Positions 1 to 7,869 of a stretch of DNA of 64,000 nt are shown piece after piece (within the stretch, counting starts at the first letter, position 1; each line of letters begins with the position of its first letter). Below the pieces are notes generated by a model. It worked only from the letters and a program-made list of their open reading frames with translations, was not told the DNA's origin and did no database searches. This stretch comes from Jannaschia sp. GRR-S6-38. Its GTDB lineage: Bacteria; Pseudomonadota; Alphaproteobacteria; Rhodobacterales; Rhodobacteraceae. Location: contig NZ_CP122537.1 of NCBI RefSeq assembly GCF_029853695.1, forward strand, positions 2,935,501-2,999,500, given 5' to 3'. The position numbers and the translations under genes are program-made.

Positions 1-2
1 CC

Positions 3-620
3 GCGTCGGGGCGGCACGTCCTTCCGCTCGTCGCGGCGCTGGGCGTCTGGGGCGCGACGCTCGCGGTCGGCCTGGCGCTCGTGCCCGCGGGTGCCCCGGC
101 GGCGCCGCAGATCGCGGCCGAGACCACGGCCCGGGCGAACTGGACCGTCGAGGAGGGAACGCTTTCGATCACCGTGACGCAGATGGGCGCACCGGTGACG
201 GGGCGCTTCGCGGACTGGCAGGCGGCGATCGATTTCGACGAGACGCCGCGGGCCGACGGCACGCTGGGGACGGTCGAGGCGGTGATCGGGACGGGGTCGC
301 TAACGCTCGGATCGGTCACGACCCAGGCCACGGGGCCGGAGTTCCTGGACGCCGCGGGGTTCCCGACCGCTCGCTTCGACGCCGTGATCCGGGCCGAGGG
401 GGACGGCTATGTGGCCGATGGAACTTTCGGATTGCGTGGCGTGGAGATCCCGCTGGTCCTGCCCTTCACGCTGCAGATCGACGGCGACCGCGCGACGATG
501 GCGGGCCAGGTCGCGCTGGATCGGCGCGATTTCGGGATGGGCGCGGCCTATCCGGACGAGACGAATGTGGGTTTCGGCGTCACGATCGATGTCGCGCTGA
601 TCGCGCTGCGCGACGGGTAA
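3..620 (+). CDS. YceI-domain protein, 5' end outside window
   Basis: The frame is open from the first base of the window, so the start lies upstream. The first roughly 30 residues are hydrophobic (VAALGVWGATLAVGLAL) and look like a final membrane span. An Ala/Pro-rich linker follows, then a YceI-like lipocalin-type beta domain (about 150 residues, ending GFGVTIDVALIAL). YceI proteins are periplasmic and bind isoprenoid-type lipids. In this bacterial family a cytochrome b561 domain is often fused in front of YceI, and the leading membrane span would fit that, but the b561 part is not visible. A GTG at 81 could be an internal start but would cut through the hydrophobic segment, so I prefer a longer protein. 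Confidence 0.75.
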   Translation, partial: ASGRHVLPLVAALGVWGATLAVGLALVPAGAPAAPQIAAETTARANWTVEEGTLSITVTQMGAPVTGRFADWQAAIDFDETPRADGTLGTVEAVIGTGSLTLGSVTTQATGPEFLDAAGFPTARFDAVIRAEGDGYVADGTFGLRGVEIPLVLPFTLQIDGDRATMAGQVALDRRDFGMGAAYPDETNVGFGVTIDVALIALRDG

Positions 621-683
621 TCCCCGCTTAACCGTTCGACCAAACCCTCCCGGGCTCGCAGCAACAGCACGGGAGGGGCCCAT

Positions 684-1295
684 ATGCCCTCGGTTCGATC
701 CATCGCGGAAGAGATCGTCGCGCGAGAAGGCGGATACGTGAACGATCCCGACGACCCCGGCGGTGCCACCAAGCACGGGGTGACCATTCACACGATGCGC
801 CGGCTCGGCCTCGATCTCGACGGGGATGGCGTCGTCGGTGTGTCCGACGTCCGGCGGATCACGAAGGACCAGGCGGTCGAGATCTTCGTCGATCACTATT
901 TCCGCCGCGTGCGGATCGAGCAGCTGCCCGAGGCGCTGCATGCCACGGTCTTCGACATGTACGTGAACGCGGGCGCGAATGCCGTGCGAATCCTGCAGCG
1001 CATGCTGGGCCGCATGGGCCACGCGGTCGCGGTGGACGGCCGGATCGGCCCGAAGACCGCGCGGGCGGCACGGGCGGCGGCCGCGGACGCGCCCGGACAT
1101 ATCGCCGACGCCTACGGGATCGCCCGGCGCAACTATTACTACGACCTGGCCGACCGGCGGCCCTCGTCGCGCAAATACGCGCGGCGGCGGGACGGCGGAA
1201 AGGGCGGGTGGATTACGCGGGCCGAGGAATTCCTCGCGCCGCGGTTCCACCTAAGCGACGTAGAGCACCGCGAAAGGACGAAGACATGGGGATGA
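684..1295 (+). CDS. GH108-type N-acetylmuramidase, probable GTA release endolysin
   Basis: 203 residues. The N-terminus holds the glycoside hydrolase 108 signature ARE-GGYVNDPDDPGG-T-HGVT, with Glu15 as the likely catalytic residue. The second half (ILQRML..AVDGRIGPKTARA) resembles the PG_binding_3 domain. The family cleaves peptidoglycan glycan strands. There is no signal peptide, so access to the wall would depend on a holin, and the next gene, overlapping by 10 bases, is a GTA-type holin. In Rhodobacter capsulatus an equivalent endolysin/holin pair releases RcGTA particles. That role here is inferred from the family and the pair. A GGAGGGG ribosome site lies just before the ATG. Confidence 0.88.
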   Translation: MPSVRSIAEEIVAREGGYVNDPDDPGGATKHGVTIHTMRRLGLDLDGDGVVGVSDVRRITKDQAVEIFVDHYFRRVRIEQLPEALHATVFDMYVNAGANAVRILQRMLGRMGHAVAVDGRIGPKTARAARAAAADAPGHIADAYGIARRNYYYDLADRRPSSRKYARRRDGGKGGWITRAEEFLAPRFHLSDVEHRERTKTWG

Positions 1296-1783
1296 TGGCG
1301 AAGATGGGTGCGGTGGCGACCTTGGGTCGTGCGGCGCAGAGCCTGACGGAGGTGCTGGTGCCGAACCGAACCGAGGGGCAGGCGCTCAATCACGAAGCGC
1401 ATCGGGCCGCGCTGGCGCAGCTGGAGGCGGAATTCGCGCTGGAGCGGCGGGGCCGCTTCGATCGCTTCGTGGACGGGTTGAACCGGCTGCCGCGGCCGCT
1501 GCTGGCGCTGGGGACGCTGGGGATGTTCGTCTACGCGATGGCCGAGCCCTTGCCCTTCGCGGCGCGGATGCAGGGGCTGGAACTGGTTCCCGACCCGCTC
1601 TGGTGGCTTCTGGGCGCGATTGTGGGCTTTTATTTCGGCGCGCGGGAGCTGCATTACGTCCGCGCGGGGCGCGTGGCGCGCGCCGTCCTGCCCGAGCCCA
1701 ACAGCTCCGCCTGGCATGTCGAGGACGGCAATGCCGCCGAACGGAACGCTGCGCTGGACGAGTGGCGCGCGGGCGACGGCTGA
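1286..1783 (+). CDS. GTA-type holin family protein
   Basis: 165 residues. The start is ATG 1286, placed after AAAGGA at 1273-1278. An in-frame ATG at 1208 lies deep inside the endolysin gene and has no reason to be used. After a charged N-terminal part there are two clear hydrophobic spans (residues about 70-88, LLALGTLGMFVYAMAEPL, and about 106-120, WWLLGAIVGFYFGA) separated by a short loop, followed by a charged tail. This matches the GTA_holin_3TM family, which lets the cytoplasmic endolysin through the inner membrane during particle release. The 10-base overlap with the endolysin implies translational coupling. Confidence 0.85.
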   Translation: MGMMAKMGAVATLGRAAQSLTEVLVPNRTEGQALNHEAHRAALAQLEAEFALERRGRFDRFVDGLNRLPRPLLALGTLGMFVYAMAEPLPFAARMQGLELVPDPLWWLLGAIVGFYFGARELHYVRAGRVARAVLPEPNSSAWHVEDGNAAERNAALDEWRAGDG

Positions 1784-1794
1784 CGACGCTGTGA

Positions 1795-1830
1795 CCCGCC
1801 GCCGCGCCCCATTGGCCCGGCGGCGGCGGG
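1795..1830 (+). terminator. Strong hairpin after holin gene, no U-tract
   Basis: CCCGCCGCCG (1795-1804) pairs perfectly with CGGCGGCGGG (1821-1830) across a 16-base loop, 12 bases after the holin stop and just before ccmF. No run of T follows (CGCTTATAG). It may separate the lysis pair from ccmF, but it is not a canonical intrinsic terminator. Confidence 0.4.
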
Positions 1831-1846
1831 CGCTTATAGAAGAAGC

Positions 1847-3820
1847 ATGATCGTAGAGCTCGGGCATTTCGCCCTCATCACCGCTTTCGCCGTGGCCATC
1901 GTCCAGATGGTCGTTCCGATGATCGGCGCATGGCGCCGTTGGACGGGCTGGATGGCCGTCGCATCGCCCGCGGCGACAGTTCAGGTGCTGCTGGTGGGCT
2001 TCTCCTTCGCGGCGCTGACCTACGCCTTCGTGACCTCGGATTTCTCGCTGAAGCTGGTCACGCTCAATTCGCACACCGACAAGCCGTTGCTCTACAAGGT
2101 CACGGGCGTCTGGGGTAACCACGAGGGCTCGCTGCTGCTTTGGGTGCTGATCCTGGCGCTGTTCGGTGCGGCGGCGGCCTGGTTCGGCGGGCAGCTGCCC
2201 GCGACGCTGAAGGCCCGCGTGCTGGCGGTGCAGGCCAGCGTGGGCGTGGCCTTCTACGCCTTCATCCTGTTCACCTCGAACCCGTTCGAGCGGCTGGCCG
2301 TCCCGCCGTTCAACGGCGAAGACCTGAACCCGCTGCTGCAGGATCCGGGCCTCGCCTTCCATCCGCCCTTCCTCTACCTCGGCTATGTCGGCCTCAGCAT
2401 GGCGTTCAGCTTCGCCGTTGCCGCGCTGATCGAGGGCCGCGTGGATGCCGCTTGGGGGCGTTGGGTGCGTCCCTGGACGCTGGCGGCCTGGCTGTTCCTG
2501 ACCATCGGCATCGCGTTGGGGTCGTGGTGGGCCTATTACGAGCTCGGCTGGGGCGGGTTCTGGTTCTGGGATCCGGTCGAGAACGCGAGCTTCATGCCCT
2601 GGCTTATCGCCGCCGCGCTGCTGCATTCGGCGATCGTCGTCGAGAAGCGCGAGGCCCTGAAGAGCTGGACGATCCTGCTGGCGATCCTGGCCTTCGGCTT
2701 CTCGCTGATCGGCACTTTCATCGTCCGCTCGGGCGTCCTGACGAGCGTCCACGCCTTCGCCAACGATCCGGAGCGGGGCGTCTTCATCCTGTTGATCCTC
2801 GGCGTCTTCACCGGCGGCGCGCTGCTTCTCTACGCGTTCCGCGCGCAGGCGCTGGAGGCCAAGGGCGTCTTCGGCGTCGTCAGTCGCGAGTCGGCCCTCG
2901 TCGTCAACAACCTGCTGCTGGCCGTGTCCTGCTTCGTGGTTTTTATCGGCACCATCTGGCCGCTGGTGGCCGAGATGGCCTTCGACCGAAAGCTCTCGGT
3001 CGGCCCGCCCTTCTTCAACGCGGCCTTCACGCCCTTCGTGATCGCGCTGGCCATCGTCCTGCCGCTGGGATCGATCCTGCCGTGGAAGCGCGGCCGGTGG
3101 GACGGGCTGCGCAAGATGGTGCCGGTTGCGGTTCTGGCGCTGGCGCTGGCGGGGTTGACCTGGGCGCTGCAGACCGGGCGCAGCCTGGGCGGGCCGCTGG
3201 GCGTCGCCCTGGGCGTCTGGCTGGTGGTGGTGGCCGGGGTGGACCTGGCCTCGCGGACGGGGCGCGGCGACTTGCGCGCCCGGCTTGGACGCCTGACGCG
3301 CCTGCCGCGTGCCGACTGGGGCAAGGCGCTGGCGCATGGCGGCCTCGGGATCACCATCTTCGGCGTCGCGGCGCTGACGGCGTGGCAGCTCGAAAAGATC
3401 GAGGTGCTCGACGTGGGCGACCGCATGTTGCTGGGCAAATACGAGATCGTGCTGGAGGACGTCAGCCGCGTGCAGGGGCCGAATTACATCTCCACGTTGG
3501 CGCAGATGCATGTCTACGAGGACGGGCGCGACATCGGCATCCTTCCCGCCGAGAAGCGGATCTATCCGGTCGCGCAGATGCCGACGACCGAGGCCGGGAT
3601 CGATAACGGCTTCACCCGCGACGTCTATGCCGTGATCGGCGACGCCCAGCAGGGCGGCGGCTTCGCGGTCCGGGTCTATATCAAGCCCTTCGCGAACTGG
3701 ATCTGGGGCGGTGCGATCATCATGGCGCTGGGCGGGCTGATCTCGCTTTCGGACCGCCGTTACCGCGTGGCCGCCGGCGCCAAGCGCAAGAAGGTGCCCG
3801 CCGGGCTGCCCGCCGAATGA
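1847..3820 (+). CDS. ccmF: Cytochrome c heme lyase subunit CcmF
   Basis: 657 residues with about 15 hydrophobic spans, the normal CcmF size. The protein contains the WGNHEGS motif (near residue 90) and the tryptophan-rich WWD heme-handling segment WWAYYELGWGGFWFWDPVEN (near residues 227-246), plus conserved periplasmic histidines. CcmF receives heme from holo-CcmE and, with CcmH, attaches it covalently to apocytochrome c in the periplasm. In Rhodobacter the gene is called ccl1. The ccmH start overlaps its stop (ATGA), so the pair is coupled. CcmE, often upstream, is not between the holin gene and ccmF. Confidence 0.96.
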   Translation: MIVELGHFALITAFAVAIVQMVVPMIGAWRRWTGWMAVASPAATVQVLLVGFSFAALTYAFVTSDFSLKLVTLNSHTDKPLLYKVTGVWGNHEGSLLLWVLILALFGAAAAWFGGQLPATLKARVLAVQASVGVAFYAFILFTSNPFERLAVPPFNGEDLNPLLQDPGLAFHPPFLYLGYVGLSMAFSFAVAALIEGRVDAAWGRWVRPWTLAAWLFLTIGIALGSWWAYYELGWGGFWFWDPVENASFMPWLIAAALLHSAIVVEKREALKSWTILLAILAFGFSLIGTFIVRSGVLTSVHAFANDPERGVFILLILGVFTGGALLLYAFRAQALEAKGVFGVVSRESALVVNNLLLAVSCFVVFIGTIWPLVAEMAFDRKLSVGPPFFNAAFTPFVIALAIVLPLGSILPWKRGRWDGLRKMVPVAVLALALAGLTWALQTGRSLGGPLGVALGVWLVVVAGVDLASRTGRGDLRARLGRLTRLPRADWGKALAHGGLGITIFGVAALTAWQLEKIEVLDVGDRMLLGKYEIVLEDVSRVQGPNYISTLAQMHVYEDGRDIGILPAEKRIYPVAQMPTTEAGIDNGFTRDVYAVIGDAQQGGGFAVRVYIKPFANWIWGGAIIMALGGLISLSDRRYRVAAGAKRKKVPAGLPAE

Positions 3821-4284
3821 AGGCGCTGATCCTCGCCCTGATGCTGGCGGCGTCGCCGGCCTGGGCGGTGCAGCCCGACGAGGTTCTGGCCGATCCGGTT
3901 CTGGAGGAGCGCGCGCGCGAGCTTTCCAAGGGGCTTCGCTGCCTCGTCTGCCGCAACGAGTCGATCGACGAGAGCAATGCCGAGCTGGCGCGAGACCTGC
4001 GCCTTTTGGTGCGCGAGCGGCTGGTGGCGGGCGACAGCGACGCGGAGGTGATCGCCTATCTCGTCGATCGCTACGGCGAATACGTTCTCTTGGAGCCGCC
4101 TGCGACGGGCTCGACCCTCATCCTATGGGGTGCGCCGCTGGCGCTTTTGCTGCTGGGCGGCGGGCTTGCAGTCCTTCACGTGAGGCGCCAGCGCCGCGGG
4201 AGCGCCGCCGAGGGCCTGAGCGACGAGGAAGAGGCGCGGCTCAATGCGCTTCTCGACCCGCAGACCCATGACGAGGCGCGCTGA
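3817..4284 (+). CDS. ccmH: Cytochrome c maturation protein CcmH/CycL
   Basis: 155 residues. A signal peptide (KALILALMLAASPAWA) is followed by the redox motif LRCLVC (about residues 41-46) within GLRCLVCRNESI, which reduces apocytochrome thiols before heme attachment. A C-terminal membrane anchor (STLILWGAPLALLLLGGGLAVLHV) and a charged tail follow. This is the short CcmH form (Ccl2 in Rhodobacter), without the TPR-containing CcmI extension. It overlaps ccmF by 4 bases and acts with it as heme lyase. Confidence 0.95.
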   Translation: MKALILALMLAASPAWAVQPDEVLADPVLEERARELSKGLRCLVCRNESIDESNAELARDLRLLVRERLVAGDSDAEVIAYLVDRYGEYVLLEPPATGSTLILWGAPLALLLLGGGLAVLHVRRQRRGSAAEGLSDEEEARLNALLDPQTHDEAR

Positions 4285-4353
4285 CGCCGTGTAGCGCTTC
4301 CCTCGCCGGGCGGCTCTGCTAGGGTCGCGCGGATCACGCGAGGGAGCCCCGAC

Positions 4354-5130
4354 ATGGACTACGAGACGATCCGCCTGAGCCTCCGCGAGGGCGTGGCCAC
4401 GCTGACGCTGAACCGCCCGGACAAGATGAACGCGCTGAACACGCAGATGCGGGCCGAGATCCTGCATGCGGTGCGCGAGTCCGAGGGCTCGGCACGCGTT
4501 CTGGTGATGACCGGCGAGGGGCGCGCCTTTTGCTCGGGGCAGGATCTGGGCGACCGGGCGAATGTCGGCAACCTCAATCTCGAACGGACCCTTCGCGACG
4601 AGTACGAGCCGATGCTTCGCGCGATTTTCGACTGTGCCATCCCGACGATCAGCGCGGTGAACGGCCCGGCGGCGGGCGCGGGAGCGAATCTTGCCCTGGC
4701 GGCCGACGTCGTGATTGCGGCCGAGTCGGCCGTGTTCCTGCAGGCCTTCACGCGGATCGGGCTGATCCCGGATGCCGGCGGGACCTATTGGCTGCCGCGC
4801 CAGATGGGCACGGCGAAGGCGATGGGTGCGGCGCTGTTCGCCGAGCCGATCAAGGCGCAGCAGGCCAGCGACTGGGGCATGATCTGGGAAGCCGTGCCCG
4901 ACGACGCCTTCGCCGAGCATTGGGCCGAACGGGCCCGGCATCTCGCGAACGGGCCCTCGGTCGCCTATCGTAACGTGAAGCGCGCCATCCGCGGGTCGTT
5001 CGAGAACTCGCTGGACCAGCAATTGGCGCTGGAGGCCAAGCTGCAGGGCGAGGCCGGCAAGAGCCGCGACTTCCAGGAGGGCGTGCTGGCGTTCCTCGAG
5101 AAGCGGCCCGCCAAGTTCGAAGGCCGCTGA
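4354..5130 (+). CDS. Enoyl-CoA hydratase/isomerase, PaaG-like
   Basis: 258 residues of the crotonase fold. Visible are NRPDKMNALN, the oxyanion-hole segment RAFCSGQDLGDR, and PAAGAGANLALAADVVIA. The closing sequence FLEKRPAKFEGR is typical of PaaG-type proteins. PaaG isomerises ring-1,2-epoxyphenylacetyl-CoA in phenylacetate degradation, but no other paa gene is nearby. A role in fatty acid or other acyl-CoA turnover is equally possible, so I assign only the family. An AGGGAGCC ribosome site precedes the ATG. The gene follows ccmH by 69 bases. Confidence 0.85.
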   Translation: MDYETIRLSLREGVATLTLNRPDKMNALNTQMRAEILHAVRESEGSARVLVMTGEGRAFCSGQDLGDRANVGNLNLERTLRDEYEPMLRAIFDCAIPTISAVNGPAAGAGANLALAADVVIAAESAVFLQAFTRIGLIPDAGGTYWLPRQMGTAKAMGAALFAEPIKAQQASDWGMIWEAVPDDAFAEHWAERARHLANGPSVAYRNVKRAIRGSFENSLDQQLALEAKLQGEAGKSRDFQEGVLAFLEKRPAKFEGR

Positions 5131-5221
5131 GCCGGGTTTCGCGGCAGGCGGGGCCAATCGCTTGCCCCGGTGCCGCGCCGCGTCGTATCAGGCGCGCGAA
5201 GCAGAAGGTGGGGTAGGGCCG

Positions 5222-6484
5222 ATGCAGATGCGCCGCGTCGTCGTGACGGGACTGGGAATGGTGACGCCGCTGGCCTGCGGCGTCGAGGAGACGTGGCGGC
5301 GCCTGCTGGACGGGCAGTCCGGCGCGGGTCCGATCACGCGGTTCGACGCCTCGCATTTGGCGACGACCTATGCCTGCGAGATCCCGCGGGGCGACGGCTC
5401 GGACGGCACGTTCAATCCCGACGACTGGATGGAGCCTAAGGAGCAGCGCAAGGTCGACGATTTCATTCTCTACGCGATGGCCGCGGCGGACCAGGCGGTG
5501 AAGGATTCCGGCTGGACGCCGGGCGAAGAGGGGAAGCTGCGCACCGGCGTGATGATCGGCTCGGGCATCGGCGGGCTGTCCACTATCGCCGAGACGGCGA
5601 TCACGCTGAAGGAGCGAGGGCCGCGGCGCGTGTCGCCGTTCTTCATCCCGTCGGCGCTGATCAACCTCGCCTCGGGGCAGGTGTCGATCCGCTACGGGTT
5701 CAAGGGGCCGAACCATTCGGTGGTGACCGCCTGCTCGACCGGCGCGCATGCCATCGGGGACGCCAGCCGGCTGATCGCGCTGGGCGACGCGGATGTCATG
5801 GTCGCGGGCGGCGCGGAAAGCCCGATCAGCGAGATCGGGATCGCCGGATTCAACGCCTGCAAGGCGCTGTCGACCAAGTGGGGCGACGATCCGGTCAAGG
5901 CCAGCCGGCCGTATTCGAAGGATCGCGACGGGTTCGTCATGGGCGAGGGCGCCGGCGTCGTGGTCCTGGAGGAATACGAGCACGCCCGCGCTCGCGGCGC
6001 GACGATCTATGCCGAGATCGCGGGTTACGGGCTGTCCGGCGATGCCTATCACATCACCGCGCCGTCCGAGGATGGCGAGGGCGGCGAGCGGTCGATGCGC
6101 GCGGCCCTGAAGAGCGCCGGGCTGGAACCGGGCGATGTCGATTACATCAACGCGCATGGCACGTCGACCATGGCCGACACGATCGAGCTGTCGGCGGTGG
6201 AGCGGATGATGGGCGATCATGCGGCGAAGGCGACGATGTCCTCGACCAAATCGGCGATCGGGCATCTGCTGGGCGCCGCGGGCGCGGTGGAGGCGATCTT
6301 CTGCATCCTCGCGCTGCGCGACCAGGTGGCGCCGCCTACGTTGAACCTGGACGAGCCGGCGGTGGAGCCGAAGCTGTCGCTTGCGCCGAAGGCCGCCGAG
6401 ACGCGCCGGATCGACGTGGCGCTGTCGAATTCGTTCGGGTTCGGGGGTACCAACGCTTCCGTCGTAATGAAGAAGCCGTCTTAA
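5222..6484 (+). CDS. fabF: Beta-ketoacyl-ACP synthase II
   Basis: 420 residues from ATG 5222, chosen because RRVVVTGLGMVTPL is the usual FabF N-terminus and AAGGTGGGG lies upstream. An alternative in-frame ATG is at 5228. The condensing-enzyme triad is present: Cys in TACSTGAHA, His in NAHGTSTMADTIE and His in SAIGHLLGAAGA, with the C-terminal glycine loop NSFGFGGTNAS. FabF elongates acyl-ACP with malonyl-ACP in type II fatty acid synthesis. mltG begins 20 bases downstream, so the two are probably cotranscribed. Confidence 0.95.
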   Translation: MQMRRVVVTGLGMVTPLACGVEETWRRLLDGQSGAGPITRFDASHLATTYACEIPRGDGSDGTFNPDDWMEPKEQRKVDDFILYAMAAADQAVKDSGWTPGEEGKLRTGVMIGSGIGGLSTIAETAITLKERGPRRVSPFFIPSALINLASGQVSIRYGFKGPNHSVVTACSTGAHAIGDASRLIALGDADVMVAGGAESPISEIGIAGFNACKALSTKWGDDPVKASRPYSKDRDGFVMGEGAGVVVLEEYEHARARGATIYAEIAGYGLSGDAYHITAPSEDGEGGERSMRAALKSAGLEPGDVDYINAHGTSTMADTIELSAVERMMGDHAAKATMSSTKSAIGHLLGAAGAVEAIFCILALRDQVAPPTLNLDEPAVEPKLSLAPKAAETRRIDVALSNSFGFGGTNASVVMKKPS

Positions 6485-6504
6485 CTTCGGGGTGCAAGTC
6501 TTTC

Positions 6505-7668
6505 ATGTGGAAGCATATTGCCGCCAACGTGCTGACGCTGGCCGTGGTCGCCATCGCCTGTCTCGCCGCGCTGATCGGGCTGGGTCAATCCCGCTGGTCG
6601 GCGCCGGGGCCGCTTGAGGAAGCCGTGTTCTTCGAGGTGCCGCGCGGCGCGTCGATGCGCAGCGTCAGCGACCGGCTGGCCGAGGCGGGGATCGTGTCGA
6701 ACGGCAGCATCTTCCGGATCGGCGCCAGCTATACCGAGCGCTACGACGACCTGAAATTCGGGACCTACGAGATCCCCCCCGGGGCCTCGATGCCCGAGGT
6801 GCTCGAGATCGTGACGGCGGGCGGGCCCTCGGTCTTCCCCTACACGGTGACCTACGTCATCCGCTCGCAAGGCCCGGAAATCCGGGTGCGGGAGCGTCTG
6901 CCGGGCCAGGAAGAGGTCGTGGAGATCGCGACCTTCGCGCCGGGCGACGCGGTGCCGGAGGATTACACGGCCCTGATGGAGCGGGGCGTGCCCATCACCT
7001 GGCGCGTGTCGGTCGCGCCGGGTCTAACCTCCTGGGAGGTGATCGAGGGCCTGAAGGGCGCGGAGTTCCTGATCGGAGAGGTGGCGGCGGTGCCGCCGGA
7101 GGGCGCGCTGGCGCCTGATACCTACGAGGTCGCGCGCGGCTCCGAGGTCGGTGAGCTGGTGCAACGGATGCGCGTGGCGCAGGAGCGCATCCTGGCCGAT
7201 GCCTGGGCCGCCCGCGCGCCGGGCCTGCCGCTCGAGAGCCCCGAGGAGGCGCTGATCCTGGCCTCGATCGTCGAGAAGGAGACCGGCGTCCCCGAGGAGC
7301 GGCGTAGGGTGGCGGCGGTGTTCACCAACCGGCTGGAGCAGGGGATGCGGCTGCAGACCGACCCGACGGTTATCTACGGGATCACGGATGGGCAGGGGCC
7401 GCTGGGCCGCGGTATCCGGGCGAGCGAATTGCGGGAGGCGACGCCCTACAACACCTATGTCATCGATGGGCTGCCGCCGACGCCGATCGCGAATCCCGGC
7501 CCCGAGGCGATCCGCGCGGCGCTGGACCCCGAGGAGACGGCCTTCCTGTTCTTCGTGGCGGACGGTACCGGCGGGCACGCCTTCGCCGAGACGCTGGCCG
7601 AGCACAACGCCAACGTGGCCGAGTGGCGGGCGATCGAAGCGGCGCGGGAGGCCACGGGCTCCGATTGA
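6505..7668 (+). CDS. mltG: Endolytic murein transglycosylase MltG
   Basis: 387 residues from ATG 6505. One N-terminal membrane anchor (AANVLTLAVVAIACLAALIGL) is followed by a LysM-like region and the YceG/MltG catalytic domain with the conserved ILASIVEKETG (catalytic Glu), ERRRVAAVFTNRL, and LQTDPTVIYG motifs. It cuts nascent glycan strands and is thought to set strand length at the inner membrane. It is the last housekeeping gene before the GTA leader. Its stop is followed by the 201-base GTA promoter region. Confidence 0.94.
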   Translation: MWKHIAANVLTLAVVAIACLAALIGLGQSRWSAPGPLEEAVFFEVPRGASMRSVSDRLAEAGIVSNGSIFRIGASYTERYDDLKFGTYEIPPGASMPEVLEIVTAGGPSVFPYTVTYVIRSQGPEIRVRERLPGQEEVVEIATFAPGDAVPEDYTALMERGVPITWRVSVAPGLTSWEVIEGLKGAEFLIGEVAAVPPEGALAPDTYEVARGSEVGELVQRMRVAQERILADAWAARAPGLPLESPEEALILASIVEKETGVPEERRRVAAVFTNRLEQGMRLQTDPTVIYGITDGQGPLGRGIRASELREATPYNTYVIDGLPPTPIANPGPEAIRAALDPEETAFLFFVADGTGGHAFAETLAEHNANVAEWRAIEAAREATGSD

Positions 7669-7684
7669 GGTTTCGGTCGTCTCG

Positions 7685-7694
7685 AAAGCGCTTT
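7685..7694. promoter_or_regulatory. Palindrome in GTA promoter region
   Basis: A perfect 10-base palindrome, AAAGCGCTTT, lies 35 bases upstream of the best -35 candidate for the GTA cluster. It is flanked by a second inverted pair, TTTCG (about 7672) and CGAAA (about 7683). Either could be an operator or part of the mltG 3' end. No binding protein can be named from sequence. Confidence 0.3.
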
Positions 7695-7728
7695 TGCACT
7701 TCTGACGAACTTTTCGCGTTTTAGGGCA

Positions 7729-7757
7729 TTGACCCACCGAACGCTCCGAATGACATT
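7729..7757 (+). promoter_or_regulatory. Candidate GTA cluster promoter
   Basis: TTGACC (7729-7734) is a good -35 match. The -10 position 17 bases on (GACATT, 7752-7757) is poor, as expected for an activator-dependent promoter. RcGTA transcription is known to need GafA and the CtrA pathway. The whole 7669-7790 stretch is visibly richer in A/T than the genes around it. An imperfect dyad, ATTTCC (7755-7760) with GGAAGAAAT (7769-7777), overlaps the expected start. No transcription start has been mapped here. Confidence 0.35.
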
Positions 7758-7783
7758 TCCTGCAAGCTGGAAGAAATGGGCGA

Positions 7784-7823
7784 GGCGGCGACGGGACAGA
7801 TCCCGGAGCCGCCTTTCTCGTTT
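7784..7823 (+). terminator. Terminator-like hairpin in GTA leader
   Basis: Outer stem GGCGGC (7784-7789) pairs with GCCGCC (7808-7813). Inner stem CGGGA (7792-7796) pairs with TCCCG (7801-7805) over a CAGA tetraloop. The 2x2 internal loop is GA/GA, which can form sheared G-A pairs and keep the helix continuous. TTTCTCGTTT follows. It sits between the candidate promoter and g1, so it would lie in the untranslated leader of the cluster. It could also serve as a distant mltG terminator. Confidence 0.5.
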
Positions 7824-7869
7824 CGGCTGACGTGCGGACCATGAGCCCTAACCTGCACGGAGCTTGTTC

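Noticed and set aside
1139-3511. Very long open frame on the minus strand opposite holin and ccmF
   Set aside because: Its translation is Arg/His/Gln-rich with no domain, and the plus strand carries clear ccmF motifs. It is an effect of high GC in codon positions.
4354-5130. Phenylacetate degradation operon
   Set aside because: Only a single PaaG-like gene is present. None of the paaA-E or paaK genes is nearby.
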